This document shows positions 7,301 through 15,376 of a stretch of 64,000 bases of DNA, piece after piece. The stretch comes from Candidatus Gastranaerophilales bacterium (lineage in GTDB: Bacteria > Cyanobacteriota > Vampirovibrionia > Gastranaerophilales > Gastranaerophilaceae), in NCBI GenBank assembly GCA_944323395.1, contig CALUSI010000006.1, positions 36,857 to 100,856 of the forward strand, read 5' to 3'. How positions within the stretch are numbered: position 1 is the first letter of the stretch; every line of letters begins with the position of its first letter. A program made the position numbers and the translations under genes. The notes under the pieces were generated by a model. The model was not told the origin of the DNA. It was given only the letters and a program-made list of their open reading frames with translations, and searched no databases.

Positions 7301-10136
7301 AGACGGATTTATATTAGCTGATGACTATAAAATAGGGCTTCCTGTTGAAAGTCTTTATGGTGCTGTAGGTTATGCTAAAGAAGATGGTGATAAGTTTGGG
7401 CTATTTACAGATGTTGTTCTACCTGGTGTTCCTATAGATTTATATCAAAAATTATATAAAATGTTCGGTTATATTTTTAATATTGATGAAGGAAAAAAAT
7501 ATTATACGGTATTAGAAAATGCAATTACGAGTGGATATAAAATTAACATAGAAGAACTTGAAGGCTTAGATTCTATTGCTGAAGCAAAAGTAGAAAAGTT
7601 AGCAAAAAGAATTGAAAAGGAACTAAAATCTGAATCAGATTTTGATAAATTGCCTGATGATGATGAACTGAAATTTGTATTTAAAAAGTTAGCTGTATAT
7701 ATGTCTACAAATAATCCAATGTTGGCAGATGTTGTTTTCACAGTAGATAATAATAAAGATTTGGAAGAAGTGAAAGGTGAAATTTTCCAAGAATATGTAA
7801 ATATTTTTGCTTCAATTATAGGAAAATCAGACGATACGATTGAAACTTTGTATGAATATTCCTATGATAAATTAAATGTAATATTTGATGAAATAAAAAC
7901 AATTTATGGTCTTGAATTTTCAGAACCTCAAAGAAAGGCTATTCTTGACGGAATATTTTTTAATGAAGAAGCATTTGCAAAACATAATGGCACATTATCT
8001 GGGCTTGCAAAATATTTTGAACAACAGCTAGAAAGTAGTGCGAGTGCAAATATAAAAGATAAAGCTGCTTTGGATTATTTTATTACAAATGCTAAAATAA
8101 TAATTTCACAGAGTATTGATGAGTGCGTAAAAATAAAATCTTTAGATAGTATTCCTATAGTAAATTCACCATTAAAATATGAATTTATAGCGGCTATTGA
8201 TAAATATTTGAATCCTTCTTCTGATGAAGAACTATTAACTTTGATTCAAGGGTTGCAAATGGCTGATTATGATACAGTTAACAAATTCTTTGATGTTCTT
8301 CAACCAGAAGATATGGGATTAAAGGAAAGAAAACCATATGATTATGTAAAAATGTATTTATCCGGAGATTCTTCAGTAAATAAAGCATTTAATGAATTGA
8401 TTTCCTCAGAAGAAATATATAAAAAATTACCTTCCTCAAATGATGAACAAGAAGGTTCATCGCCTGAGGAGTTGTATAGAAGTTTATATGTAAAACTATC
8501 AGAAATGGATGTCCAGAAATATATAAAAGCCTTTAAAGCTGAAGCTTTCCAAAAATACAAAGTTAGACAAGCATTTCCCGAACCTGTTGTAATTTCTGAT
8601 GAATCCATTTCAAAAATTGTTGATGGTATGTATTCATCTATACTTGGACATGTTGATAGTATTGAAAGTAGCAAATGTGTTTATGAAATATTATCTAAAT
8701 ATAATGAAATTAATGATAAGTTTATATCACAACCACTATTTAATTTATTGTTGAATAGAAAAGATGTTATCCTGGATAAAGATAGTCAAGATACTTTTAA
8801 TTCATTCGTATCTGAATTAATTGAATTACAAGAATTATTAGATTTAGATTCGTCATTTGAAATTATTAATGAGCCTTTAAATAAGTTAATTGAGAAACTA
8901 AAATCAGCTGATGAGAAAATAGAAGGTAGAGTTGTTGGACCTGTTTTAAATGAGATAATCTCAATCTTCTCAGACATAGAGTCTTCGGGAATTACAATTG
9001 ACAGGTTTGTACAATTGAAACAGGAAGAACTATCTGCTTTAAAATACAATATCCAATTGATGGTAAATACAAACATTGATCCAAAGTATAGAGATGAAGT
9101 TCAAAATGAAATTTATAAACTTATTGATATGGTGAGAAAAGGTTATGATGAGGAATCATTACTAATTGAAAAAGAAAAAATAAAAGATATGGTTATAACA
9201 AGACATATTATAAAGAATCCGACTGTCTTGTTGAAAGAATGTGTAAGTATGTTGCAAGAAGGAAAACAAAATTCTGATGACTATCAAATACTTAGTACAT
9301 ATCTTGAAAATGCACTTCAAGTTGCACAACAAACAAAAATACAGTATAAATTAGTACAAAATCAGCATGAAGCAATAAGTTCAAAAACAAAAGATATGCT
9401 ATCTATGTTTTGTGTAACAATGAAAGACGGTAAAAGAGAAAACATGGATTCGGAAGTTGGTATGTTGTACTTGATTGAACAATTGAAAAATACAGGTGAT
9501 AATTATACTATATTGAACTTATTTTTAGAACAATCAGGTCTGTCACAGCAGGCATTAAATGCATTGATTAATAATTTCGAAATACAAAAAACTAATGATT
9601 TAGTTCAAGAAAAAGCAGAAGAAATTAAAATTGATTTAGCTGCATTAGACGAGTTGGCTTCATTAGTTGGAAAGTACTCTGAAATAAATAAAGGTAATAT
9701 AAAATCTTTGCCTGATTCCGTTGAACAATTCAGATTATATATTAAGCGTAAGTTAAAAGGAAAAGAAAATATTGCTATTATTTCTAAATTTGTATCATAT
9801 ATTGATTCTATAAAATATACAGATTCATTGAAAGATACCAATTTAACAATGATAGCACCTTTGACAAAACAAATTATAGAAGATGCACTCCAATATGTAG
9901 CAGAGGATATAAATTCTCAAATGAAATATATATCTGAAATATCTTCTATGTTAACAGAAAGAATAGAATTAATCGCTTCTATAAGAGTTCCTTCTGATAG
10001 TGAAGCATATAAAAATAGAGTAGAATTTTTCAAGAAATATGAACAAGTACAAAATTATATTTCAGCACAATCTAAGGAAATATTTGAATTTGTAGGTAAT
10101 TCTGAGTTCTTGTCTGCGCAAATGATTCCTTGCTAA
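4326..10136 (+). CDS. Giant (1936 aa) papain-like cysteine peptidase homologue
   Basis: A single uninterrupted reading frame. Residues 243-252 (D-Q-R-Q-S-G-M-C-A-A) match the papain/bleomycin-hydrolase active site: Q244 as oxyanion Gln and C250 as nucleophile with the family spacing of six. Much later come AFHAQYV (H933) and WTDNSWG (N963-G966), the C1-family His and Asn-Ser-Trp-Gly motifs, then GRNGFLYTD (977-984), like the C1B sequence after NSWG. A helical segment of about 680 residues would separate Cys from His. Residues 1100-1936 look entirely helical, acidic and without a recognisable domain. There is no signal peptide or membrane segment. The N-terminus has KPRFK at 14-18, a motif repeated in other genes here. 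The peptidase assignment is inference from motifs; activity is not shown. The target and location are unknown. Confidence 0.7.
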   Translation: MKINKAEMNVNAFKPRFKSIRTDKKTVEQLKTGEKPILENNRQNIYAALNNLSSASNRTSIEFLLDVAKNLAYGQGGDDSEFKSFLDEEGVTPENRENIDWSKVLDDTIRLALSSSSDNVTDLEAEYNEIFNTKKHLTEQQKKILDLRNEFTSLIIGEDSLKDSETLARTARVRKNLDYFIASSEIPLSQKQECLEKFIFFMGDGYKISPQLENKKLQIMDEMLNDMIVKTPQDDVLTIKSVDQRQSGMCAAISICRKAMAYEDKSKYVDLIMEELKDSPVMSVYDVTELGSGKKVDIPKTIIDYDTAIAKGYRIIDASAHNWMHNAHASGDGTIQTEYYVPFDEENYGIFNDSSWYIGLDPKYSNVKALLMSVIKEKELLKSCNRARKNMEDTYNNLTAIKKEYYDTQKAVNGKLNEVFLGIFPEKSNEEISSLIKSLKDFYTGKTPVNGQNVPSKLPQDEKQRIIADFVISSVSDITDSQKEKIGKNAVVLFAMLDEYNNSELQLKKLKAFSSPRSKYLFNKKLYNAAAAHRIAVEADVNMPDGIVRFERQSGLPPRDIQISNYLKTIKSGIKSVKVRQRFVDENGNIPSSKSLETDLLSDIIKLESFIPTELDSITSTLFEKTVTELVITIFKNITQNINDGDREALENVKVTMGIKGDKHDVTDKLNKLVQKLSSNPSDEEVLDGIRLLGYEDRMHFVSVFMSHYMQSLQEGITEEQYNKLVKTFGGKDKVGLGIESQREKFEALSEEYNSILKKWQIPSARTQILKQLEKQHFIISRTKLDMLKNHFSSIEQAMVSNEKIEDSKQRQKANSKLYQFTSEETEIFESIRKSLSKMKKYCEMEYQSLNKFLYDALEDQYSNIGMLNGQFWVREEGSSGLAANEQIRIIEQMTGKPYHMEKDAIDAAEQIKKGKGSGIQSLSVDDSDYAFHAQYVPSVTSEIFLNPITGEKTAQDIMWTDNSWGKAEKEYFWNGRNGFLYTDYGNGYGWKDGFILADDYKIGLPVESLYGAVGYAKEDGDKFGLFTDVVLPGVPIDLYQKLYKMFGYIFNIDEGKKYYTVLENAITSGYKINIEELEGLDSIAEAKVEKLAKRIEKELKSESDFDKLPDDDELKFVFKKLAVYMSTNNPMLADVVFTVDNNKDLEEVKGEIFQEYVNIFASIIGKSDDTIETLYEYSYDKLNVIFDEIKTIYGLEFSEPQRKAILDGIFFNEEAFAKHNGTLSGLAKYFEQQLESSASANIKDKAALDYFITNAKIIISQSIDECVKIKSLDSIPIVNSPLKYEFIAAIDKYLNPSSDEELLTLIQGLQMADYDTVNKFFDVLQPEDMGLKERKPYDYVKMYLSGDSSVNKAFNELISSEEIYKKLPSSNDEQEGSSPEELYRSLYVKLSEMDVQKYIKAFKAEAFQKYKVRQAFPEPVVISDESISKIVDGMYSSILGHVDSIESSKCVYEILSKYNEINDKFISQPLFNLLLNRKDVILDKDSQDTFNSFVSELIELQELLDLDSSFEIINEPLNKLIEKLKSADEKIEGRVVGPVLNEIISIFSDIESSGITIDRFVQLKQEELSALKYNIQLMVNTNIDPKYRDEVQNEIYKLIDMVRKGYDEESLLIEKEKIKDMVITRHIIKNPTVLLKECVSMLQEGKQNSDDYQILSTYLENALQVAQQTKIQYKLVQNQHEAISSKTKDMLSMFCVTMKDGKRENMDSEVGMLYLIEQLKNTGDNYTILNLFLEQSGLSQQALNALINNFEIQKTNDLVQEKAEEIKIDLAALDELASLVGKYSEINKGNIKSLPDSVEQFRLYIKRKLKGKENIAIISKFVSYIDSIKYTDSLKDTNLTMIAPLTKQIIEDALQYVAEDINSQMKYISEISSMLTERIELIASIRVPSDSEAYKNRVEFFKKYEQVQNYISAQSKEIFEFVGNSEFLSAQMIPC

Positions 10137-10177
10137 AATAAGTACGAATATAGTAATATGTCTATAAAGGAGCAACA

Positions 10178-10453
10178 ATGAAAAAAATTATAATTTTGTC
10201 TTGTACTTTTATATTTTTTGCTTTGACGATTTTACCTTCTTGTGCTGTAAATATAGGTACATATAAGACTGAAACCGAATATGGGCTACTGGATGGATTT
10301 AAGATAAATTGGAAACGTAAAGATAAAAGCCAGCCATTTATTGAACCTAGAGAAGAATCAACAAAGAAAGAAAAAGAAAAAGAATTAAATTATTATAAAG
10401 AATCAGAATATGAACGTACAAAATTTATGTATGATGGTAAAGCTATTCTTTAG
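10178..10453 (+). CDS. Small exported protein, possible lipoprotein
   Basis: A 91-residue protein. Residues 1-22 form a signal peptide (KK, then a long hydrophobic stretch) ending in ILPSC, which could be a lipobox with an unusual Pro at -2, or else a standard signal with cleavage nearby. The mature part is short, charged and Lys/Glu-rich (KKEKEKE around residue 65-72). The start is supported by AAGGAGCA upstream. It follows the giant gene by 41 bases and could be cotranscribed. No family is recognised. Confidence 0.6.
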   Translation: MKKIIILSCTFIFFALTILPSCAVNIGTYKTETEYGLLDGFKINWKRKDKSQPFIEPREESTKKEKEKELNYYKESEYERTKFMYDGKAIL

Positions 10454-10474
10454 TTCTTTTATAAAATTAAGCAT

Positions 10475-10507
10475 AAAAAAGAGGAACTTCTAAAGTTCCT
10501 CTTTTTT
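10475..10507. terminator. Bidirectional terminator
   Basis: A 9-bp stem (GAGGAACTT / AAGTTCCTC, 3-base loop) is flanked by six A on the left and six T on the right, so it can end both the rightward small exported gene and the leftward tpsB. Confidence 0.9.
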
Positions 10508-10519
10508 GATTTTAACTTA

Positions 10520-12265
10520 TTATAATATGTTTGATGTAACAGTGAAGTGGAATCTGCAAGTATCACGATCTCTGCTATTTGCGTAGTCTGGTAAACGTTT
10601 ACCGATTGGGAAGCCCCAATACATATTTGCAGAAATATATTTTGTTAATTTAACAACAATACCAGGACCGGCACTCATTAAATAATCAGCACTACCATCG
10701 ATAAATCTGTCACCAAACCATCCGAAATCATAGAAACCTGCAAGTTGTATACTATCACTAATAAATGCGTATCTTTCAGGTAACAATGCTTTTAACCCTG
10801 GAATTGGCATTCTGTATTCAATGCTTGCTGTAACACCGTAGTCACCGATACGGAAACCTTCATCATAACCTCTAACTGTAGCTATACCACCAAATTGCAT
10901 AGCTTCTGAAGCGTATAGGTGTCTGTTTGCATATTGTCCGTTAACTTGTAAAATTGCTAAATGATTTAATGGTAATACTTGTAAACGGGCAGCACTTGCA
11001 TTTAATTTTACGAAGTTGTTGCTGGACATATTTCTTGCTTTGTTGTAGTCGGAAGCATCAATTGGAATACCGCCTGCGATACCGCCATTAAATAACCATC
11101 TTCCATAATAATCATCTTTTACATCTGTTAATGTTGCTCTTAAAACTCTTGTTCTGTATGCAGAATTTAGTTCAGGGAATGCACCTGATGTCATTTCAGT
11201 ATTACGCATATCTAAAGTGATGTCACCATATAATCTGAAGTCTTCACCTTGTGCTAATCTTCTTGATACACCAATGAAAACATCATGTGATTCACCTTTA
11301 AGATTTAAATATTTTAGAGATTTTCCAAGCCTAACATTTGAATAAGAATAACCAACGTTTAATCTTGTATCGTTAGCAGCAATAGGAAGAGAGTACATAC
11401 CGCCAACACCAAGTGAACGAGATGATAAAGCAACAGTACCCATTAAGGTATCACCATGTCCTGTTACGTCGTGCAATCCTGCATATAAAACACCTCTTTG
11501 TGTACCAATTAATTCTCTACCTTGGTTATCATATCTTATATCTAAATTGAGTGGAAATCTGTCTTTAACGTCTAATGTAACATCTGAAAATTCTTCAGAT
11601 TCTTCGTTATCAGCAAAAGAAACAGCACCTTTCATATATTCTTCTGTGTTCATTTCTGTCAAGGCATTACGAACATCTTTAACATTTAAAATTTTACCGG
11701 GTTCTATATTGTTATCTTTTAGGTAATGTTTATTTAAGTATGAGGCTCTTTCCCATTTGCCTGGATTAATTGCTACGTTACCATATTTACCTTCCAAGAT
11801 TTTAATTTCAACAGAACCATTTTTTACTTTTTGTGGTGGAAGATAAGCAATAGTAGAAATATAACCTTTTGCTTGATAATAATCAGTAATATCATTAGCT
11901 GACATAATCAAATCATTAATTGTTACTTCTTGACCAATTTTAAAATCAACTAATCTCATTAAAACATAAGTTGGAAATACAGTATTTCCTGTAATGTTAA
12001 TATTTTTAAGTTTAAAAGTAACCTGTTCCGTGTTAAGAAGATCCATTTTTTGACGAACTTCTTCTTCAACAACAGCCGGGTCTTTTGTTGCTTCATATTT
12101 TGTTCGTTGTTGATATTTTCTTCCATCTACGAAGTTCGTGTTATCAATCAAGCCTGCATCGTAACTTCCTTGATTAACAAACGTACTTCCATCAACAGCG
12201 AATGAACTCAATCCTATAATTGAGAAAGCACAAGCTAATGTTGTTTTTAAAAGTATGTTTTTCAT
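10520..12265 (-). CDS. TpsB/FhaC-type two-partner secretion outer-membrane transporter
   Basis: A 581-residue Omp85-superfamily porin of the FhaC/ShlB class that exports TpsA proteins across the outer membrane. The signal peptide is residues 1-23 (cleavage near SFA-VD). Two POTRA domains follow: POTRA1 about 82-160 (VTFKLKNINITGNTVFP... VEIKILEGKYG) and POTRA2 about 162-235. The rest is a 16-stranded barrel pattern (DIRYDNQGRELIGTQRG... ), with the conserved L6-loop VRGY at 464-467. It is divergently transcribed from two tpsA genes, presumably its substrates. No second tpsB is present, so one porin probably serves both. The family assignment is firm; the substrate link rests on position. Confidence 0.95.
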   Translation of the reverse strand: MKNILLKTTLACAFSIIGLSSFAVDGSTFVNQGSYDAGLIDNTNFVDGRKYQQRTKYEATKDPAVVEEEVRQKMDLLNTEQVTFKLKNINITGNTVFPTYVLMRLVDFKIGQEVTINDLIMSANDITDYYQAKGYISTIAYLPPQKVKNGSVEIKILEGKYGNVAINPGKWERASYLNKHYLKDNNIEPGKILNVKDVRNALTEMNTEEYMKGAVSFADNEESEEFSDVTLDVKDRFPLNLDIRYDNQGRELIGTQRGVLYAGLHDVTGHGDTLMGTVALSSRSLGVGGMYSLPIAANDTRLNVGYSYSNVRLGKSLKYLNLKGESHDVFIGVSRRLAQGEDFRLYGDITLDMRNTEMTSGAFPELNSAYRTRVLRATLTDVKDDYYGRWLFNGGIAGGIPIDASDYNKARNMSSNNFVKLNASAARLQVLPLNHLAILQVNGQYANRHLYASEAMQFGGIATVRGYDEGFRIGDYGVTASIEYRMPIPGLKALLPERYAFISDSIQLAGFYDFGWFGDRFIDGSADYLMSAGPGIVVKLTKYISANMYWGFPIGKRLPDYANSRDRDTCRFHFTVTSNIL

Positions 12266-12631
12266 TGTTCCACTCTCTATATAACTTTAAATAAAATATA
12301 CCATTACTCTTATTATATTATTTTATTATACTACATAAAATTAAAATTATATCATTTTTTATTATACTTATTATTCCTTTGTTTCTCATAATTTAAACAT
12401 ATGAAATTCAAACAAAATTTTTTTTGCCTCATATAAAACTAAAAAATAACATAACTTAACATTGTGTTACTCTTTAATTACAATGATTGTACAATTTTCT
12501 TAAGCTTAAGTGAAAATAATAAGTTTTATTAACATTTGAGATTATTGTGGCAAATATTTTTTTTAGGGATTTTGAGTTTAACATAGCAATTTTTTCAAAT
12601 GTGTGTTTTATATCAAAGAATGGAGAATAGG
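12266..12631. promoter_or_regulatory. Divergent intergenic control region of the TPS locus
   Basis: 366 bases between tpsB and the first tpsA, extremely AT-rich, with no gene. It must hold the promoters of both directions. Two perfect palindromes lie 3 bases apart: ATTGTACAAT (12486-12495) and CTTAAGCTTAAG (12499-12510). They are plausible operator sites but may be chance in AT-rich DNA. I could not pick a convincing -35/-10 pair. Confidence 0.45.
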
Positions 12632-15073
12632 ATGAGAAAATTATTGAGTGCAGCAGTTGCTTTTGGTGTTTTAGCCTCAACATCATTAATGCCGATCGCC
12701 TATGCAGATGTTGCAGTGAATGCGTTACCAAGTTTGGATAATGCAATTAATGCAAATGTAACAACAAACGGTTCAAATATGAACATTCAAATTCAAGGCG
12801 GGCAAGGTAGTCTAGGATCATTACAATGGAATGATTTCAATGTGGGAAAAGATGCAAGTGTAAATTATGAGTTTACTGCACACAACCAAACAGCATTAAA
12901 TAAGGTTAATGCAACTGGAGGTATTTCTCAAATATATGGACAAATAACTACATCAGGCTGTGCTGGTTGCGGTTATGACGCTACAGGTAAGGTTATATTA
13001 ATCAATCCAAATGGTGTTTTATTTGGAGATGGAGCAAATGTTAATTTAAATTCATTCACTGTATCAACAATGGATGGTGAATATGATAATGTTAATCATC
13101 AACTTCAGTTAAACAAAGGTGCTGACCAAAGTGATTTTGGTATTGTGGTTGAAAATGGTGCAACTGTTCATGGCGATAAGAATGTGACATTTGCATCAAA
13201 TAATATTACTTTATATAATGGTTCAAAAATTTCAACAAATGTAGGACCTAATGTTGGTGATACTTCATATGGAAAAGTGAAATTAGTTACAGCAGATGGT
13301 GTAAATTTCACATATTACAATAATGGTGCAGTAAAAGAAATTTCTGACATCAAAGGTTCTACTGATAAAATGTTTATTTCTATCAATGGTGATTTAAAAG
13401 CAGGAAATATTGATGTAAGAAATTATTCGACAGATGCAGGTAGTGAGATAAATCTAAAAGGAGCTACATTAAAAGCTACAAAAGCTGTAAAAGGAAATGA
13501 TGGAAATATTTGGTTAACAGCATCAAACAAAATTGTAGCAGAAGATACAACATTTGAAACAGCAAATTATACAGATGAAGCAGCAGCAGTAGAAGGCGGT
13601 AATGTTAGATTCTTAGCCGGTAAAAAAGTTTCAGTAGGAACAAGCAAAATCAATTCAGTAGGAAATGTTGATGTTACTTCGCAAAACTATGATGTAGTAT
13701 TAGATAAGACTGAAGTAGCAGCGGCTAAAGATGTTAATGTAAAAGCTGCAAACATTGCTTCAATACAAAATGGATCAAGTGTATCTGGAAAAAATGTTTC
13801 TTTAAATGGTAAAGCAAGAGCTCAAGTTAATAATTCTGCAATTACTGCAAAAGAAAATGTTAATATAGAATCTGAAGAGTTAGCATGGGCGGAAAAAGCA
13901 GAAATTAATGCAGGAAAAGATATTAATGTTAAAGCTACAAAAGGTTCTTTGTTATTAAATAATTCATTGATGGCTGCTAAAAATAATATTAACTTGACAT
14001 CAAAAGATTCTATTTCATCACAAAAGTTAGCTGGTAGTACATTTACTGCCGAAAAAGATGTTAATGTGGAATCGACAGAAGACAGTGTAATATTAACGAG
14101 TACATCTCAGTTCAAACCTAAAGCTTCTTTGAATTTGAATGCAGCAAAGAATGTTGAAATTAATTCAAAAGGAGATTTAACAACTGAAAAAACAAACATT
14201 ACTGCAGGTGAAAATGTTTTCTTAACATCTGCAGAAGGTTCAGTAAATGTTAAGGATAGCACAAAATTCTTATCAGGTAAAAAAGTATATATTAAAGGTG
14301 CAAATGATGTTAGTACAACAGGCACAGTTGATATGAACAATATTCAAACAAATATTCAAGCTGGTAATGATGTAGATGTTAATTTGGCTAATGTTGGAAA
14401 CAGACAAAATGGTTTAATCGCAAAAGCTGGTCATAATATGACAGTTACAACAGACGGAACATTATCTGTATCAAGTTTAATTTCAGGTAATGATATGACT
14501 CTTAATGCAAATAAAGTAATCGCTGGTCTTCCATATACTGATGAGACAAAATTACCAGAAGATACAGTAAGTGAACGTTCATATATTGAAGTAGGCGGTG
14601 AGTTTACATCAAATGTTGCAAACGATAATTATGAAATCACTGCATCTGGTGAACCTACTAATGATGGTAAATATAACCAAAAACATCATATTCAATACGG
14701 CGAAGATGAAAAAATCTTATTGGTAAACAAAAGACCAAGAGATAATAACGTAACAGACCCTGATTTGGGTGATAATGACAATGGTAATGAAATAGACCCA
14801 ATAAAACCTGGAGAAGTTCCTACTGATCCAAATCCTTCAGAACCTGGTGACGGTGGCAACACTGGTGATGGCGGTGACGGCGGTAACACTGGAGATGGCG
14901 GTGACGGTGGCAACACTGGCGATGGTGGCGACGGTGGTAACACTGGAGATGGAGAAGGATGCGAAGATACTCCAAATGGTGATAATGTAGAAAATGAGCA
15001 AGCTCCTGGCTTATTATCAACTGGTGATTTGTTAAAATACTCAGTTCAAACAAATGATAAAAAACAATTCTAA
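12632..15073 (+). CDS. TpsA exoprotein 1 (filamentous haemagglutinin-type)
   Basis: An 813-residue secreted protein. The start at 12632 (MRKLLSAAV) follows GGAG at 12622 and gives a clean signal peptide ending MPIAYA-DV. Residues about 27-190 form the TPS secretion domain: GSNMNIQIQGG, LNWNxxNVGKDASVNYEF-like strands and the hallmark NPNGVLFG (N125-G128 core). Just before it is an unusual C110-AG-C113 pair. From about residue 200 to 660 it is a beta-helix of degenerate 20-residue repeats (AGKDINVKATKG, AEKDVNVESTED and similar). The C-terminus is a Gly/Asp-rich tandem repeat followed by a short tail. It should be secreted through the divergent TpsB. A role as adhesin or surface fibre is inferred from the family. 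Paralogous to the next gene. Confidence 0.93.
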   Translation: MRKLLSAAVAFGVLASTSLMPIAYADVAVNALPSLDNAINANVTTNGSNMNIQIQGGQGSLGSLQWNDFNVGKDASVNYEFTAHNQTALNKVNATGGISQIYGQITTSGCAGCGYDATGKVILINPNGVLFGDGANVNLNSFTVSTMDGEYDNVNHQLQLNKGADQSDFGIVVENGATVHGDKNVTFASNNITLYNGSKISTNVGPNVGDTSYGKVKLVTADGVNFTYYNNGAVKEISDIKGSTDKMFISINGDLKAGNIDVRNYSTDAGSEINLKGATLKATKAVKGNDGNIWLTASNKIVAEDTTFETANYTDEAAAVEGGNVRFLAGKKVSVGTSKINSVGNVDVTSQNYDVVLDKTEVAAAKDVNVKAANIASIQNGSSVSGKNVSLNGKARAQVNNSAITAKENVNIESEELAWAEKAEINAGKDINVKATKGSLLLNNSLMAAKNNINLTSKDSISSQKLAGSTFTAEKDVNVESTEDSVILTSTSQFKPKASLNLNAAKNVEINSKGDLTTEKTNITAGENVFLTSAEGSVNVKDSTKFLSGKKVYIKGANDVSTTGTVDMNNIQTNIQAGNDVDVNLANVGNRQNGLIAKAGHNMTVTTDGTLSVSSLISGNDMTLNANKVIAGLPYTDETKLPEDTVSERSYIEVGGEFTSNVANDNYEITASGEPTNDGKYNQKHHIQYGEDEKILLVNKRPRDNNVTDPDLGDNDNGNEIDPIKPGEVPTDPNPSEPGDGGNTGDGGDGGNTGDGGDGGNTGDGGDGGNTGDGEGCEDTPNGDNVENEQAPGLLSTGDLLKYSVQTNDKKQF
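14846..14953 (+). repeat. 27-bp tandem repeat, four copies, in tpsA1
   Basis: Four in-frame 27-bp units encode GDGGNTGDG four times. The copies differ only at synonymous third positions (for example ggt/ggc, gac/gat). The repeat forms a flexible Gly/Asp linker near the C-terminus and is a likely site of copy-number variation. Confidence 0.95.
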
Positions 15074-15376
15074 TTACTGAATTCTAGTTAGTTATAAAAG
15101 CAGAGAAAAATTTCGATTTTTCTCTGCTTTTTTGTGTAACAAATTATTAATAAAACTATAATAATTTGTAAATTTGTCGGACTAAAAGTTTTTTATATAG
15201 TATATATAGTTATAGAATTTTAAGAGAGATTTATATTAGATATACATTAAAAGTTTGTAACAATAAAAAATAAATTGTAAACATATTTTATGTATTTAGC
15301 AATTTTTTTTTTTAGAGTACTTACAAATAATATAAAAAAAGAATTATTTAACATGAAAAATAAAGGAAAGAAGAAA
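15074..15376 (+). promoter_or_regulatory. Intergenic region between the two tpsA genes
   Basis: 303 bases with no gene. The left part holds the terminator of tpsA1 (15099-15133); the rest is AT-rich leader for tpsA2, with TATATAG-type repeats around 15195-15210 and an AAAGGAAAG ribosome-binding site at 15362-15370. The terminator suggests the second gene has its own promoter, which I could not pinpoint. Confidence 0.5.
15099..15133 (+). terminator. Rho-independent terminator of tpsA1
   Basis: A perfect 12-bp stem (AGCAGAGAAAAA / TTTTTCTCTGCT) with a 6-base loop runs into six T residues, 25 bases after the tpsA1 stop. Confidence 0.9.

Noticed and set aside
4684..9841. Several long minus-strand frames opposite the giant gene
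   Set aside because: They follow the Ser/Phe-rich complement of Lys/Glu-rich codons and have no start signals or family features.
12474..12746. A 90-codon minus-strand open frame across the start of tpsA1
   Set aside because: It overlaps the intergenic control region and the TpsA signal peptide codons, has no ribosome-binding site and no recognisable protein pattern. It is a by-product of AT-rich DNA.
14692..15053. Pro/Ser- and His/Arg-rich minus-strand frames over the tpsA1 27-bp repeat
   Set aside because: These are simple mirror translations of the Gly/Asp repeat on the other strand.
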